From Modicisalibacter luteus DSM 23508 (GTDB lineage: Bacteria > Pseudomonadota > Gammaproteobacteria > Pseudomonadales > Halomonadaceae): a stretch of DNA of 64,000 nucleotides. The translations under genes were made by a program, and so were the position numbers. Location: contig NZ_KB899994.1 of NCBI RefSeq assembly GCF_000378505.1, positions 1 to 64,000 of the forward strand, read 5' to 3'. The number at the start of each line of letters is the position of its first letter. Position 1 is the first letter of the stretch. Below are positions 7,911 to 18,582 of this stretch, in pieces. The notes beneath the pieces are model-generated. The model was given only the letters and a program-made list of their open reading frames with translations, was not told the DNA's origin and made no database searches.

Positions 7911-9854
7911 GTGACGCTGCTACGTCTGGAACAGTTGCAACTGGCTTATGGCCCGCAAGTCCTGCTCGATGGCGCCGACCTGGTGCTCGAGAAAGGTGAA
8001 CGACTGGCGTTGGTGGGCCGCAATGGTACCGGCAAATCGACGCTGCTCAAGCTGGTCTCCGGAGAAAATCTCCCTGACGGGGGAATGATCTGGCGGGCAC
8101 CAGGGCTACGTATCGGTGTGCTGGAACAGGACTTGCCTGCGGCCAGTGGTGCAACCATTTTCGACGTGGTGGCCGAAGGGCTGCCACAGGCCGGAGCATT
8201 GCTGGCCGAATACCATCATTTGGTCCAGGCTGCTGAGCCCGATATGAATCGGCTGGCCCAGTTGCAGACTCAGTTGGAATCCATTGATGGCTGGTCCTTC
8301 CATCAGCGCATTGACACTGTCCTGACCCGTCTCGGCCTGCCTGCAGACCGGTTGATGAGCGATCTTTCCGGTGGCTGGCGCCGCCGCGTGGCACTGGCCC
8401 GGGCCTTGGTATCCGAACCCGACCTGCTGCTTCTCGATGAGCCGACTAACCACCTGGACCTGGACACGATCGCCTGGCTCGAAGAGCAACTGGCCGCCTT
8501 CCCGGGTGCCGTGCTGTTCATTACCCACGACCGTGCTTTCCTGGCTCGTCTGGCCACGGGAATTCTAGAACTGGATCGCGGACGGTTGGGGCGTTACCCC
8601 GGTAACTATGCCATGTACCAGGAACAGAAAGCGCATGAGCTCGAGGTTGAGGCCCGCGAAAATGCCGAGTTCGACAAGAAGCTGGCCCAGGAAGAGGCTT
8701 GGATCCGTCAAGGCATCAAGGCCCGGAGGACCCGTAACGAAGGCCGCGTACGTGCCTTGCAGCAGTTGCGTCGTGAGCGTGCCGAGCGGCGCGAACGCCA
8801 AGGGCGAGCTTCGATCAGTGTCGATAGCGGCGAGCGCAGCGGTAAGCGTGTGGTCGAGCTGAGCAACGTCAGCCAGCGCTTTGGCGACGATTGGGTGATA
8901 CGTGATCTGGATCTGGAAATCCAGCGTGGCGATCGTGTCGGTCTGATCGGGCGCAACGGTGCTGGAAAGACGACCCTGCTCAAGATTCTGCTCGGGGAGC
9001 TGACCCCGACCGAGGGCAGTGTCCGTATGGGAACCAACGTCAAAGTGGCGTACTTCGACCAGCTACGTGCCGGGTTGGAACCGGAAAAGAGCGTATACGA
9101 CAATGTTGCTCAAGGCAGTGATCGGGTAACGGTGGGTGGCAAGAACAAACATGTCATAAGCTATCTTCAGGACTTCCTGTTTACTCCCGAGCGTGCCCGC
9201 CAACCGGTCAAGGCGCTTTCCGGTGGAGAGTCCAATCGCCTGTTGCTAGCCAAGCTATTCACCCAGCCGGCTAACGTGTTGGTGCTCGACGAGCCGACCA
9301 ACGACTTGGACGTGGAAACCCTGGAACTGCTTGAAGAGCTGCTGCTGGATTTCGACGGTACACTGCTACTGGTCTCCCATGACAGGGAGTTCATGGACAA
9401 TGTCGTGACCGGAGTACTGGCCTTCGAAGGCGAAGGACGCGTGCGTGAATATGTCGGTGGATATAGTGACTGGGTGCGCCAGGGGGGCAAACTTCCTCCA
9501 GCGCCTTGGGATTTCGATGCCAGTCAGGTGTCCAAACAGGCCAAGAAGGACGGGGCCAAGACCGGTAGCAAGCCTGATGAACTATCCCCGGCGGCGAGCG
9601 AGTCTACAAACAAGAAAGTAAAACTTTCCTACAAGTTGCAGCGTGAACTCGATGCGCTGCCGGCAACCATTGAAGCGCTTGAGGCAGAAATCGCAGCCTT
9701 CGAGGCGCGCGTCAGCCAGCCTGATTTCTATCAGCAGGACAATGCCGAGGTGACAGACACGCTGGCGGCGATGACCGAGAAGCAGAGTGAACTGGATGCT
9801 GCCATGGAGCGTTGGATGGAGCTGGAAGCCATGGCCAATGGAGAGACGCCCTGA
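7911..9854 (+). CDS. uup: ABC-F family ATPase Uup
   Basis: 647 residues with two tandem ABC ATPase domains and no transmembrane part, as in ABC-F proteins that act on ribosomes. Domain 1 has GRNGTGKST, LSGGWRRRVALARAL and LLLLDEPTNHLD. Domain 2 has GRNGAGKTT, LSGGESNRLLLAKL and VLVLDEPTNDLD. Between them is the basic linker of the family (RRTRNEGRVRALQQLRRER). The lysine-rich segment and coiled coil at the C-terminus (LSYKLQRELDALPATIEAL) are characteristic of Uup, which is linked to ribosome assembly and DNA branch binding. Start is GTG at 7911. Confidence 0.92.
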   Translation: MTLLRLEQLQLAYGPQVLLDGADLVLEKGERLALVGRNGTGKSTLLKLVSGENLPDGGMIWRAPGLRIGVLEQDLPAASGATIFDVVAEGLPQAGALLAEYHHLVQAAEPDMNRLAQLQTQLESIDGWSFHQRIDTVLTRLGLPADRLMSDLSGGWRRRVALARALVSEPDLLLLDEPTNHLDLDTIAWLEEQLAAFPGAVLFITHDRAFLARLATGILELDRGRLGRYPGNYAMYQEQKAHELEVEARENAEFDKKLAQEEAWIRQGIKARRTRNEGRVRALQQLRRERAERRERQGRASISVDSGERSGKRVVELSNVSQRFGDDWVIRDLDLEIQRGDRVGLIGRNGAGKTTLLKILLGELTPTEGSVRMGTNVKVAYFDQLRAGLEPEKSVYDNVAQGSDRVTVGGKNKHVISYLQDFLFTPERARQPVKALSGGESNRLLLAKLFTQPANVLVLDEPTNDLDVETLELLEELLLDFDGTLLLVSHDREFMDNVVTGVLAFEGEGRVREYVGGYSDWVRQGGKLPPAPWDFDASQVSKQAKKDGAKTGSKPDELSPAASESTNKKVKLSYKLQRELDALPATIEALEAEIAAFEARVSQPDFYQQDNAEVTDTLAAMTEKQSELDAAMERWMELEAMANGETP

Positions 9855-9874
9855 ATCGGCGATAACGGTAAGTC

Positions 9875-9895
9875 CCCGGGCCTGATCGGCCCGGG
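9875..9895. terminator. GC-rich hairpin between uup and a convergent gene
   Basis: A perfect 8-bp stem CCCGGGCC/GGCCCGGG with a 5-nt loop lies between the two convergent stop codons (9854 and 9908). Neither side has a good T tract, so it is a probable but non-canonical transcript end. Confidence 0.45.
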
Positions 9896-9907
9896 AAGAA
9901 AGTACGA

Positions 9908-10363
9908 TTACTCAGCGGCTTCGTCGTCGTTGCCGACACGCACGGCCAGAACATCGCACTGAGCTCCATGCAGCACGCCGGTTGAGGTCGAACCGAGTAA
10001 GAGGGCAAAGCCGTGACGCCCGTGTGAGCCGACAACAATCAGATCGACGTTGTGCTCCTTCGAGAATCGGTGGATTTCGGTATCCGGCATTCCCACGACA
10101 ACATGCTGATCTTCTCGGGCAATGTCATGTGGGTCGGCGATATCGGCCAGGCGCTCCTTGGCATGCTCGTCGAGCTGGTCCTGAATGCTGGTCAGGTCCA
10201 TTGGGATGTCACCGCCATAGGCAAAGCCCAAAGGCTCTAGCGTATGGATGATCGACAGTTTTGCATTATTGCGGCGTGCGATGGGAATGGCTCGCTCCAG
10301 AACCTTGTGAGAATCCTTCGTCAGGTCCACGGCGACCAGCACGTGACGATATTCGTTACTCAT
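9908..10363 (-). CDS. Universal stress protein, UspA family
   Basis: 151 residues, a single Usp domain. The start YRHVLVAVDLTKDSHKVLERA closely follows E. coli UspA. The end contains DLIVVGSHGRHGFALLLGSTSTGVLHGAQCDVLAV, which fits the ATP-binding pattern G-2x-G-9x-G-S/T of ATP-binding Usp proteins (GSHGRHG...GSTS). The product is cytoplasmic and induced by stress in relatives. A GGGAGAGG ribosome-binding site lies upstream. It is divergent from a small membrane protein gene and convergent with uup. Confidence 0.88.
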   Translation of the reverse strand: MSNEYRHVLVAVDLTKDSHKVLERAIPIARRNNAKLSIIHTLEPLGFAYGGDIPMDLTSIQDQLDEHAKERLADIADPHDIAREDQHVVVGMPDTEIHRFSKEHNVDLIVVGSHGRHGFALLLGSTSTGVLHGAQCDVLAVRVGNDDEAAE

Positions 10364-10461
10364 GATAAAGCCTCTCCCTTCAGCAGCTTGGATGACTTCA
10401 CTTTAGGTTGTGTAACTGTACGGCACAACGACACGTATCAACGCTTTGGAATATTCTGCGC

Positions 10462-10983
10462 ATGACTTTTTGGCTGGTCACCGTGCTGGCGATGCTGGCA
10501 ATCCTATCTCCTGTATTGATGTTACGGCCGTCGCGACGCGACCAACGCCTGGGCATGCTGCGTCAGCATGCCCGGCAGGCCGGTATCAGCGTAAAAATTG
10601 CCAAGCCACCTCTACATGACCCGCCAGGCGGGCTCGTCAGCTATCGCTGGCGTTATCCTCAGGCACACCCGGGGCCATTATTCGTTCTGGTGCGCGCGGC
10701 ATACGCCAGTACGGCATTGAAGCCGTTCGACACTGAGTGGCGGTGGCGGATAGAGCCGTTGAGGCCACTATCACAAGATACCGCAATGGAGCTTGCCAGG
10801 CTCGTGGCCAGACTGCCCGAGGATGCGCTGGTACTGGAGTCGGAACGTGGCGCCTTGACACTGTGGTGGAGGGAATCGCTGAGCTTGGAGGCCTTCGAAG
10901 CGTGCGACAAGGCAATGGGAGAGGTGCGCGATAGGCTGGCCTCGCCCCATGCCGAGAAAGGATTGTCCGGCCGCCTGCCGTAA
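10462..10983 (+). CDS. Single-pass membrane protein of unknown function
   Basis: 173 residues. One N-terminal transmembrane helix (WLVTVLAMLAILSPVLML, residues about 3-22) is followed by RPSRRDQRLGMLRQHARQAG, a basic stretch that should stay in the cytoplasm, and then a soluble domain with the pairs SYRWRYPQAH and EWRWRIEPL. Proteins with this layout occur widely in Pseudomonas and Halomonas without a known role. The ATG at 10462 is chosen because it begins at the membrane helix; the frame is open upstream to 10408. No good ribosome-binding site is seen. Confidence 0.65.
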   Translation: MTFWLVTVLAMLAILSPVLMLRPSRRDQRLGMLRQHARQAGISVKIAKPPLHDPPGGLVSYRWRYPQAHPGPLFVLVRAAYASTALKPFDTEWRWRIEPLRPLSQDTAMELARLVARLPEDALVLESERGALTLWWRESLSLEAFEACDKAMGEVRDRLASPHAEKGLSGRLP

Positions 10984-10996
10984 GTTGCCGGCAGGG

Positions 10997-11455
10997 TTAA
11001 CCCGGTTCGCTCTCTTGCTCCGGGATTCTTGACTGAAGGCGAATACCGTTCTGCTCGATGCGCGTCAGTATGTCGTCGAACGTATCGAGTTCTGCCTCGC
11101 TGATACCTTCAAGCATCTCAGCACGGGCCTCGGCGACAATCACGTCGATACGCTCCATCAGCGGGGTGGCTTCCTTGGTCAGGAAGATGCGTTTGGTGCG
11201 CCGGTCATCCTGGCACTGGCGACGCTCGATCAGACCCTGCTCGGTCAGCTGATCGAGCGTGCGCACCAGTGATGGCGCCTCGACACCGATGGCCCGGGCC
11301 AGGTCGCATTGTGGCTGGCCGTCACCCAACCTCCACAAGTGATAGAGTGTCACCCAGCGAGTCTGGGTCAACTCCAGAGGCGCCAGGCGTTCATCGAGAA
11401 TGGCACGCCAGAGACGTGGCAGACGGGCAATCTTGAATCCGATATTTTCAGGCAT
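10997..11455 (-). CDS. slyA: MarR/SlyA-family transcriptional regulator
   Basis: 152 residues with a winged helix-turn-helix. The similarity to E. coli SlyA is strong along the full length: WRAILDERLAPLELTQTRWVTLYHLWRL, DLARAIGVEAPSLVRTLDQLTEQGLIER, the wing DDRRTKRIFLT and EARAEMLEGIS. SlyA-type proteins are dimeric DNA-binding regulators that often counter H-NS silencing and respond to small aromatic ligands. It is divergent from fadB across 262 bp and convergent with the membrane protein gene. The 262-bp gap holds a PsrA-like palindrome closer to fadB. Confidence 0.88.
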   Translation of the reverse strand: MPENIGFKIARLPRLWRAILDERLAPLELTQTRWVTLYHLWRLGDGQPQCDLARAIGVEAPSLVRTLDQLTEQGLIERRQCQDDRRTKRIFLTKEATPLMERIDVIVAEARAEMLEGISEAELDTFDDILTRIEQNGIRLQSRIPEQESEPG

Positions 11456-11663
11456 TGGCTTATCGTTTGGTAGCTATTGGGTAAATTGTGTGAACCTTGC
11501 GACGTCAATGCAAGTCCGGCATCACTGTTCTTTCGTTTGACAGCAAAATACTCCTTTCCTATCCATGGGCCGGCAAACGGTTCGTTGTCGTTCGCCAGAT
11601 CCCGCTATTCTGATGCGGGTGCCTAGGCTTGACGGAAGGCCCGAGCTGGATCAAGCTAGTACG

Positions 11664-11683
11664 CATTCAAACGCTTGTATGAA
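11664..11683 (+). promoter_or_regulatory. PsrA/FadR-like operator candidate upstream of fadBA
   Basis: An imperfect 20-bp palindrome, ATTCAAACGC TTGTATGAAT, has arms that match at 14 of 20 positions and contains CAAAC...TTG, resembling the PsrA operator of pseudomonads (CAAAC-N2-4-GTTTG). It lies about 35 bp before the fadB start. A TTGACG -35 candidate is at 11629-11634, but no clear -10 was found. Confidence 0.4.
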
Positions 11684-11717
11684 TACCTACCCTGCCTAAC
11701 CCCATGGAGATCCGTCG

Positions 11718-13898
11718 ATGATCTATCAAGGCAATGCCCTGTCCGTGGCGAGGAATGACGGTGACATCGCCATTCTGACCTTCGACTTGAAAGACGAGTC
11801 GATCAACAAGCTCTCCAGTACCGTAATCAAGGAACTTCAGGACGCGGTCAAGGCCATCCAGGCCGAGCGTGACCTTCAAGGGCTGGTTATCTCCAGCGCC
11901 AAGTCGGTGTTCATCGTTGGTGCGGATATTACCGAGTTTCATGAAATGTTCGCTCGTGGCGAGCGCTTCCTGATGGATATGTGCCAAGAGGTGCATACGC
12001 TATTCAATACCATTGAGGACTTGCCTTTCCCCACCGTTACTGCACTCAACGGACTGGCACTCGGCGGTGGCTGTGAAGTGGCGTTGACCACGGATTTTCG
12101 GGTCATGGCGGAGACCGCCGAGATTGGCTTGCCGGAAACCAAGTTGGGTATTCTGCCAGGGTGGGGTGGTTGCGTACGTCTGCCGCGTATCGCCGGTGCC
12201 GACAATGCTGTCGAATGGATTGCCGCCGGTAGCCAGAACAAGGCAGACGTGGCCCTTAAGCTAGGTGTTGCGGATGCCGTCGTGCCCGTTGATCGCCTCG
12301 AGGCGGCTGCGCTGGACATTTTGGCGCGCGCTAATGCCGGAGAGCTTGACTGGCGCGCGCGTCGCGAAGAGAAAAAATCGCCGCTCAAGCTCAACGCTAT
12401 CGAGCAGATGATGGCCTTCGAGACTGCCAAAGGCTACGTGGCCGGCAAGGCGGGGCCGCATTATCCGGCACCTGTCGAGGCCATCAAAGTCATTCAGAAA
12501 GGGGCCGGCGAGTCTCGTGAGCGTGCTCAGGCGATCGAAGCCAAGGCCTTTGCCAAGCTGGCGCTGACCGATGTCTGCTACAACCTGGTCGGGCTGTTCC
12601 TCAGCGATCAACTCGTCAAGAAGAAGGGCAGCAAGTACGAGAAGCAGTCAGCGCCGGTCAACAAGACCGCCGTGCTTGGTGCTGGGATCATGGGCGGGGG
12701 TATCGCCTATCAGAGCGCATACAAGGGCACGCCGATCCTGATGAAGGATATCCGCGAAGACGCGCTCCAACTCGGCTTGAAGGAAGCGCGCAAGCTGCTG
12801 GCCAAGCAGGTCGAGCGTGGCAAACTGACTACCGGGAAGATGGCCGAGGCACTTTCCAACATTCGGCCGACTCTGTCCTATGGAGACTTTGGCGAGGTCG
12901 ATCTGATCGTCGAAGCCGTGGTGGAAAACCCCAAGGTCAAGGGTGCGGTGCTTACCGAGGTAGAGGGAGCGGTTGGAGAAAACACCATTCTGACGTCGAA
13001 CACCTCGACCATTTCCATCAATCGGCTGGCCCAGAACCTCAAGCGGCCCGAAAACTTCTGTGGCATGCACTTCTTCAATCCGGTGCATCGCATGCCGCTG
13101 GTCGAGGTAATCCGCGGCGAGAAGAGCAGTGATGCGGCGATTGCCGCAACGGTGGCCTATGCACGCAAAATGGGCAAGACGCCGATCGTAGTCAACGATT
13201 GCCCGGGCTTTTTGGTCAACCGCGTACTGTTCCCCTATTTCGGTGGCTTCAGCTTCCTCGTCGAGCAGGGTGCCGATTTCGAGCGCGTGGACAAGGTCAT
13301 GGAAAAGTTCGGCTGGCCGATGGGCCCGGCCTACCTGCTGGATGTTGTCGGCATGGACACGGCGGTACATGCCCAGGCAGTGATGGCCGAAGGCTTCCCG
13401 GCTCGCATGGCACGGGAAGGCAAGTCAGCCATCGATGCGATGTACGAAGACGAGCGCCTCGGCCAGAAGAACGGCAAGGGCTTCTATCGTTATGAAGAAG
13501 ACAAGAAAGGCAAGCCGAAAAAGGTATCGGACGAGCAGGCTCACGCCTTGGTAAAGCAGGTGGCGACAGGCAGCCGCGAGTTCAGCGACGACGACATCAT
13601 CGCCCGCATGATGGTTCCGCTGTGCATGGAAACCGTGCGTTGTCTCGAGGATGGCATCGTAGGGACGCCAGCCGAAGCCGACATGGCACTGATCTATGGC
13701 ATCGGTTTCCCTCCGTTCCGTGGTGGCGCGTTGCGCTACATCGACGCCATGGGAGTGGGGGGCTTCGTCAGTCTTGCAGACAGCCTGGCCGGGGAACTGG
13801 GGCCGCTCTATGCGCCGACCGACAAGCTGCGCGAGATGGCAAGCCGCCAGGAGCGCTTCTATGCCAATGATAGCCAGACTGCACAAAATCAGGCCTGA
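11718..13898 (+). CDS. fadB: Fatty acid oxidation complex subunit alpha FadB
   Basis: 726 residues, about the size of E. coli FadB. The N-terminal enoyl-CoA hydratase/isomerase domain (about 1-190) has [25 protein letters not shown] with both catalytic glutamates. The 3-hydroxyacyl-CoA dehydrogenase part begins near residue 312 with the NAD-binding [14 protein letters not shown] and continues with [17 protein letters not shown] and [12 protein letters not shown]. It forms an alpha2-beta2 complex with FadA for beta-oxidation. A GGAG ribosome-binding site precedes the ATG. fadA follows 27 nt later. Confidence 0.96.
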   Translation: MIYQGNALSVARNDGDIAILTFDLKDESINKLSSTVIKELQDAVKAIQAERDLQGLVISSAKSVFIVGADITEFHEMFARGERFLMDMCQEVHTLFNTIEDLPFPTVTALNGLALGGGCEVALTTDFRVMAETAEIGLPETKLGILPGWGGCVRLPRIAGADNAVEWIAAGSQNKADVALKLGVADAVVPVDRLEAAALDILARANAGELDWRARREEKKSPLKLNAIEQMMAFETAKGYVAGKAGPHYPAPVEAIKVIQKGAGESRERAQAIEAKAFAKLALTDVCYNLVGLFLSDQLVKKKGSKYEKQSAPVNKTAVLGAGIMGGGIAYQSAYKGTPILMKDIREDALQLGLKEARKLLAKQVERGKLTTGKMAEALSNIRPTLSYGDFGEVDLIVEAVVENPKVKGAVLTEVEGAVGENTILTSNTSTISINRLAQNLKRPENFCGMHFFNPVHRMPLVEVIRGEKSSDAAIAATVAYARKMGKTPIVVNDCPGFLVNRVLFPYFGGFSFLVEQGADFERVDKVMEKFGWPMGPAYLLDVVGMDTAVHAQAVMAEGFPARMAREGKSAIDAMYEDERLGQKNGKGFYRYEEDKKGKPKKVSDEQAHALVKQVATGSREFSDDDIIARMMVPLCMETVRCLEDGIVGTPAEADMALIYGIGFPPFRGGALRYIDAMGVGGFVSLADSLAGELGPLYAPTDKLREMASRQERFYANDSQTAQNQA

Positions 13899-15104
<1,206 letters not shown>

Positions 15105-15129
15105 TATACGGCCTAGGCCGATTGACGAA

Positions 15130-15162
15130 GACGGCTTTCTCGGAGAGAAAGCCGTCTTTTTT
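15130..15162 (+). terminator. Intrinsic terminator of fadBA
   Basis: A perfect 12-bp stem (GACGGCTTTCTC at 15130-15141 with GAGAAAGCCGTC at 15145-15156) with a 3-nt loop is followed by six T. It lies 25 nt after the fadA stop codon. Confidence 0.95.
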
Positions 15163-15215
15163 GTATGCTACAAGACGATGCTTTCCATCGTGGTACGGAC
15201 GTCGTGTTCAGCGAC

Positions 15216-15653
15216 TCATGGATGGTTGCCGCTGGCGAATTGCCTGGCAAAACAGGGGGAAGATGCAAAGACGCGGCCATCCGCTTCGTCATCCTCCTCG
15301 GCTAATGCTTCCAGAAGCATCTCGCGTAACACGGGAAGGTGCGAACGCTCGAGGTCGCGAGACGCACTCAGCAAGGTCAACCTACCTTGGCGACACCACC
15401 GTAACAGCGGTACGAGTGAGTTCCGATTACGATCGAGTTCGCGACAGTAGCGAAGAAAGAAGTCACGATCGGTAATTTCTTTCTGGTGCCACTGCCGGCG
15501 CAAAGGGGGAGACGGCGAGGCATCACGATACCAGTCGGTCAATTGGAGCGTTTCACGCCGCTTGCCGCGTGGCCAGAGCCGGTCGACGAGAACCCGGGCG
15601 CCATCGTCGGGTGAGATGTCGGCATAGATGCGTTTGAGCTGAATATCATACAT
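15216..15653 (-). CDS. DUF488 (YeaO-like) family protein
   Basis: 145 residues. Family features are LKRIYADISPDDGARVLVDRLWPRG near the start, LTDWYRDASPSPPLRRQWHQ and a C-terminal LTLLSASRD. DUF488 proteins are small soluble proteins, some with a predicted nucleotide- or heme-related role, and none is well characterised. It is transcribed alone, convergent with fadBA. The 194-bp gap to the LD-carboxypeptidase gene holds only a weak hairpin (15777-15801). Confidence 0.82.
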   Translation of the reverse strand: MYDIQLKRIYADISPDDGARVLVDRLWPRGKRRETLQLTDWYRDASPSPPLRRQWHQKEITDRDFFLRYCRELDRNRNSLVPLLRWCRQGRLTLLSASRDLERSHLPVLREMLLEALAEEDDEADGRVFASSPCFARQFASGNHP

Positions 15654-15847
15654 TTAAGGTTCCCCTACCTGATGTGACGTCCTGTCTCAGGCGCCACAAG
15701 ACGCCTCAGGCTCGATCTTCCCTCGTTTGATCGACCCACGCTGATGTAGGTCCATGCTTATCCAAGAGTAGTGCAGGGTGGGAAAAGAGGCGCATCCCAC
15801 CTTGGCATGAATTAGCTGCCTCGAATGGGAACATGTGCTTGGGTGAA

Positions 15848-16768
15848 TTACCCTGTCGGAAATTCGAGCGTATTGCCCTCGATACGGCCAAGAGCACCGT
15901 AGCGCCAAGGACGATTGAGCAGGCCGTGGCCCACCGGGAGTTCCGTGAAAAGCGGCAGCTCAAGGGGGGAAATGAGTTCCGCGGCGATTTCGGCGAGACT
16001 TTGTTCGCCGTATGACGTGCAGCCCTCGAATGTCCCCATGCACAGTGCGCCAGCCTGATCGAGCGCACCGCTATGTACCAGTTGCCAGAGCGCACGCTCC
16101 AGGCGGTAGTAAGGCTCGCCGACATCCTCGAGGATCACCAGGGCGTGAGGCGGTGCAACGAACTGACATGAGGTGCCGGCTATACACGCCAGAGTCATCA
16201 AATTGCCGCCCACGACAGGGCCTGCGATGGTTTCTGGCGTACTGTTCGCATGTCGATGAAGGGGAAGTCCCGTTGGCTTTATTCCCGTAACCAGATCGAC
16301 CACCTCTAGCATCTGGCGTCGGGTTGGCGTGCGTGATTCCGAGCTTTCATGATTCAGACGCAGCGCGTCCTTGATTACCGGGCCGTGAATGGCCGGGAGG
16401 CCATGGCGATAGCACTGATCCAGCAATACAGTAATATCCGAATAGCCAACCAGCGGCTTGGCTGGCAGACGTGACCAGTCAACATGCTCGACCAGCTGAG
16501 CGCATCCATAGCCACCGCGAACGGCCCAGATCGCCTCGGTACGGGAATCCTCGTAGGCGGCATATAGCATGTCCAACCGATGCTGGATGCTGCCGGCAAG
16601 ATACCGGTGGGGGGCCTGGAGCGTATCGGGAACGTGTGCATGGATGCCCAGCGTCTCCAATGCCGCCACAGCGTCATCGACCAGGCGAGGATCGGTATGG
16701 GAGGCGGGTGCGACGACACTGACGGATAGGGACATGCAAGCTTCGTTCTGGTCCATGATGTTGGCCAT
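15848..16768 (-). CDS. ldcA: LD-carboxypeptidase (peptidase family S66, LdcA-like)
   Basis: 306 residues. S66 enzymes remove the terminal D-Ala from the tetrapeptide of murein during peptidoglycan recycling in the cytoplasm. The nucleophile serine is in PLVGYSDIT, preceded by the AVRGGYGCAQLVE oxyanion segment. The catalytic Glu and His fit VILEDVGEPYYRLER and LPVGHG. The start SVSVVAPASH is the usual N-terminal strand. A GAGG ribosome-binding site lies before ATG 16768. Downstream ATGs at 16756 and 16735 are alternatives. MccF-type self-immunity proteins share this fold, but no microcin gene is near. Confidence 0.88.
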   Translation of the reverse strand: MANIMDQNEACMSLSVSVVAPASHTDPRLVDDAVAALETLGIHAHVPDTLQAPHRYLAGSIQHRLDMLYAAYEDSRTEAIWAVRGGYGCAQLVEHVDWSRLPAKPLVGYSDITVLLDQCYRHGLPAIHGPVIKDALRLNHESSESRTPTRRQMLEVVDLVTGIKPTGLPLHRHANSTPETIAGPVVGGNLMTLACIAGTSCQFVAPPHALVILEDVGEPYYRLERALWQLVHSGALDQAGALCMGTFEGCTSYGEQSLAEIAAELISPLELPLFTELPVGHGLLNRPWRYGALGRIEGNTLEFPTG

Positions 16769-16823
16769 GCTGCCTCAAATGCCAGGTATTAGGAAGAGTG
16801 CAGCATGTCCGACGATAATAGTC

Positions 16824-18551
16824 TCACGCGGGCGCGCCGTGAAAATAGCGGCCTGCGGTCGTTTCGGCGATGATGCCGGCACGGATGACATAGTCGCCGA
16901 ATGGTTCGCCGGATTCACGCTCCTCGGCGTATCGCTGTAATAACGATGTGAGCTCGTCCATGATCGTGGGCTCGTCGATATTCTCCCGGTACAGCCGGTT
17001 CAGGCGCTCGCCGCTGGGGTTGCCGCCAAGATAGAGATTGTAACGGCCCAAGGCCTTGCCAACGAAGCCGATCTCGGCCAGGTAGGGGCGGGCACAGCCG
17101 TTGGGGCAGCCTGTCATGCGCACATTAATGGCATTATCTTCCAGCCCGACCTTATGCATGACGTCTTCCAGCTTGTCGATCAACGACGGCAAGTAGCGTT
17201 CGCTCTCGGCCATGGCCAAGCCACAGGTCGGAAAGGCCACGCAGGCCATCGACGCTTGACGTAGCGGCGTGACATCCCGAGTCATGCGGTGGCGGTGTAT
17301 CAGTGCATCGATCTCGTCGCGCTTGTCTGCCGGCACGTTGGCAATGATCAGATTCTGGTTGGTCGTCAGGATGATATCACCGGTATGTACCTGAGCGATC
17401 GCTCGCATCCCGCTCAGGAGGTGCATCCCGTCTTCGAAATCGGCCAGACGACCGTTCTGCACGAACAGACCATAATGCCAAGCGCCATCCTCGCCCTGGT
17501 ACCAGCCGTACCGATCACCATTACTAGCGAAGTGAAAGTCCCGGGCTTCATCCAAGGTGGTGCCAAGATGATGCTCTACTTCGGCACGGAACCAGTCGAC
17601 CCCGTGGTCCTCGACGGTGTACTTCAGGCGCGCGTGCTTGCGATCGTGACGATCGCCGTTGTCGCGCTGTACCTTGAGTACTGCCTCGGCGACATCAAGT
17701 ACTTGATCGGGTGTACAGAAACCGATCACGTCGCTCAGGCGCGGGAAGGTCGCCGGCTCGCCATGGGTCATGCCCATGCCGCCACCGATACAGACGTTGT
17801 ATCCCCGGATTGCGCCATTATCGACATGGGCGATGAAGCCCAGATCATGGGCGAAGAGGTCTACATCGTTTTCGGGGGGAATGGCGATGGCCACCTTGAA
17901 CTTGCGTGGCAGGTAGTGACGCGTGTAGAGCGGTTCCTGTTCCTCGGGGCCCCCGGCCACACGCTCCTCGCCGAGAAAGATCTCATGGTAGGCACGAGTG
18001 CGAGGAAGCAGGTGGGTACTGATGGAGTGGGCCAGTTCGTAGACTTCACGATGCGCCTTGGAGCGATGTGGGTTAGCCGTGCAAATCACATTGCGGTTGA
18101 CATCACCGCAGGCGGCGATGGTGTCGATCATTGCCTCGTTGACGGCCTTCAAGTGTGGTCGCAGGTTCTCCTTGAACACACCGTGGTATTGGAAAGTCTG
18201 ACGTGTGGTGATGCGCAGCGTACTGTTTGCGTAGCGGCGGGCCACATCATCCAGCGTCATCCACTGGGCAGGAGTGACCAGCCCGCCCGGTAGACGCAGA
18301 CGGACCATGAATGAATACAGCGGTTCAAGTTTCTGGTGGCGCCGCTCGCTGCGCAGGTCGCGGTCATCCTGTTGGTAGAAGCCGTGAAACTTAGTCAACT
18401 GTGTATCATTCTCACTAACCGCTCCAGTGGCTCGGTCGGCCATGCTCTCCATCAGCGTGCCACGCAGGTAGTCGCTGTCCACCTTGAGACGTTCGTTGGG
18501 ATGCAGGTCGTCGAACGAGATATCACGAAGCTTGGCTATGATGTCGCTCAT
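16824..18551 (-). CDS. cysI: Sulfite reductase (NADPH) hemoprotein beta subunit CysI
   Basis: 575 residues, normal for CysI. It reduces sulfite to sulfide using siroheme and a 4Fe-4S cluster. The cluster/siroheme cysteines are in ACVAFPTCGLAMAE (around residue 430) and MTGCPNGCARPY (around residue 475). The N-terminal half contains TRQTFQYHG and CGDVNRNV, typical sulfite reductase repeats. It is downstream of cysJ by 31 nt, so the two are co-transcribed as cysJI. cysH is not next to them. Confidence 0.96.
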   Translation of the reverse strand: MSDIIAKLRDISFDDLHPNERLKVDSDYLRGTLMESMADRATGAVSENDTQLTKFHGFYQQDDRDLRSERRHQKLEPLYSFMVRLRLPGGLVTPAQWMTLDDVARRYANSTLRITTRQTFQYHGVFKENLRPHLKAVNEAMIDTIAACGDVNRNVICTANPHRSKAHREVYELAHSISTHLLPRTRAYHEIFLGEERVAGGPEEQEPLYTRHYLPRKFKVAIAIPPENDVDLFAHDLGFIAHVDNGAIRGYNVCIGGGMGMTHGEPATFPRLSDVIGFCTPDQVLDVAEAVLKVQRDNGDRHDRKHARLKYTVEDHGVDWFRAEVEHHLGTTLDEARDFHFASNGDRYGWYQGEDGAWHYGLFVQNGRLADFEDGMHLLSGMRAIAQVHTGDIILTTNQNLIIANVPADKRDEIDALIHRHRMTRDVTPLRQASMACVAFPTCGLAMAESERYLPSLIDKLEDVMHKVGLEDNAINVRMTGCPNGCARPYLAEIGFVGKALGRYNLYLGGNPSGERLNRLYRENIDEPTIMDELTSLLQRYAEERESGEPFGDYVIRAGIIAETTAGRYFHGAPA

Positions 18552-18582
18552 GAGAAAAGCCTCTTAATGGATGCGTGGCGGC

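Noticed and set aside
17289-18293. A 334-codon plus-strand frame opposite cysI
   Set aside because: The cysI frame carries the siroheme/4Fe-4S cysteines. The reverse frame has no recognisable domain.
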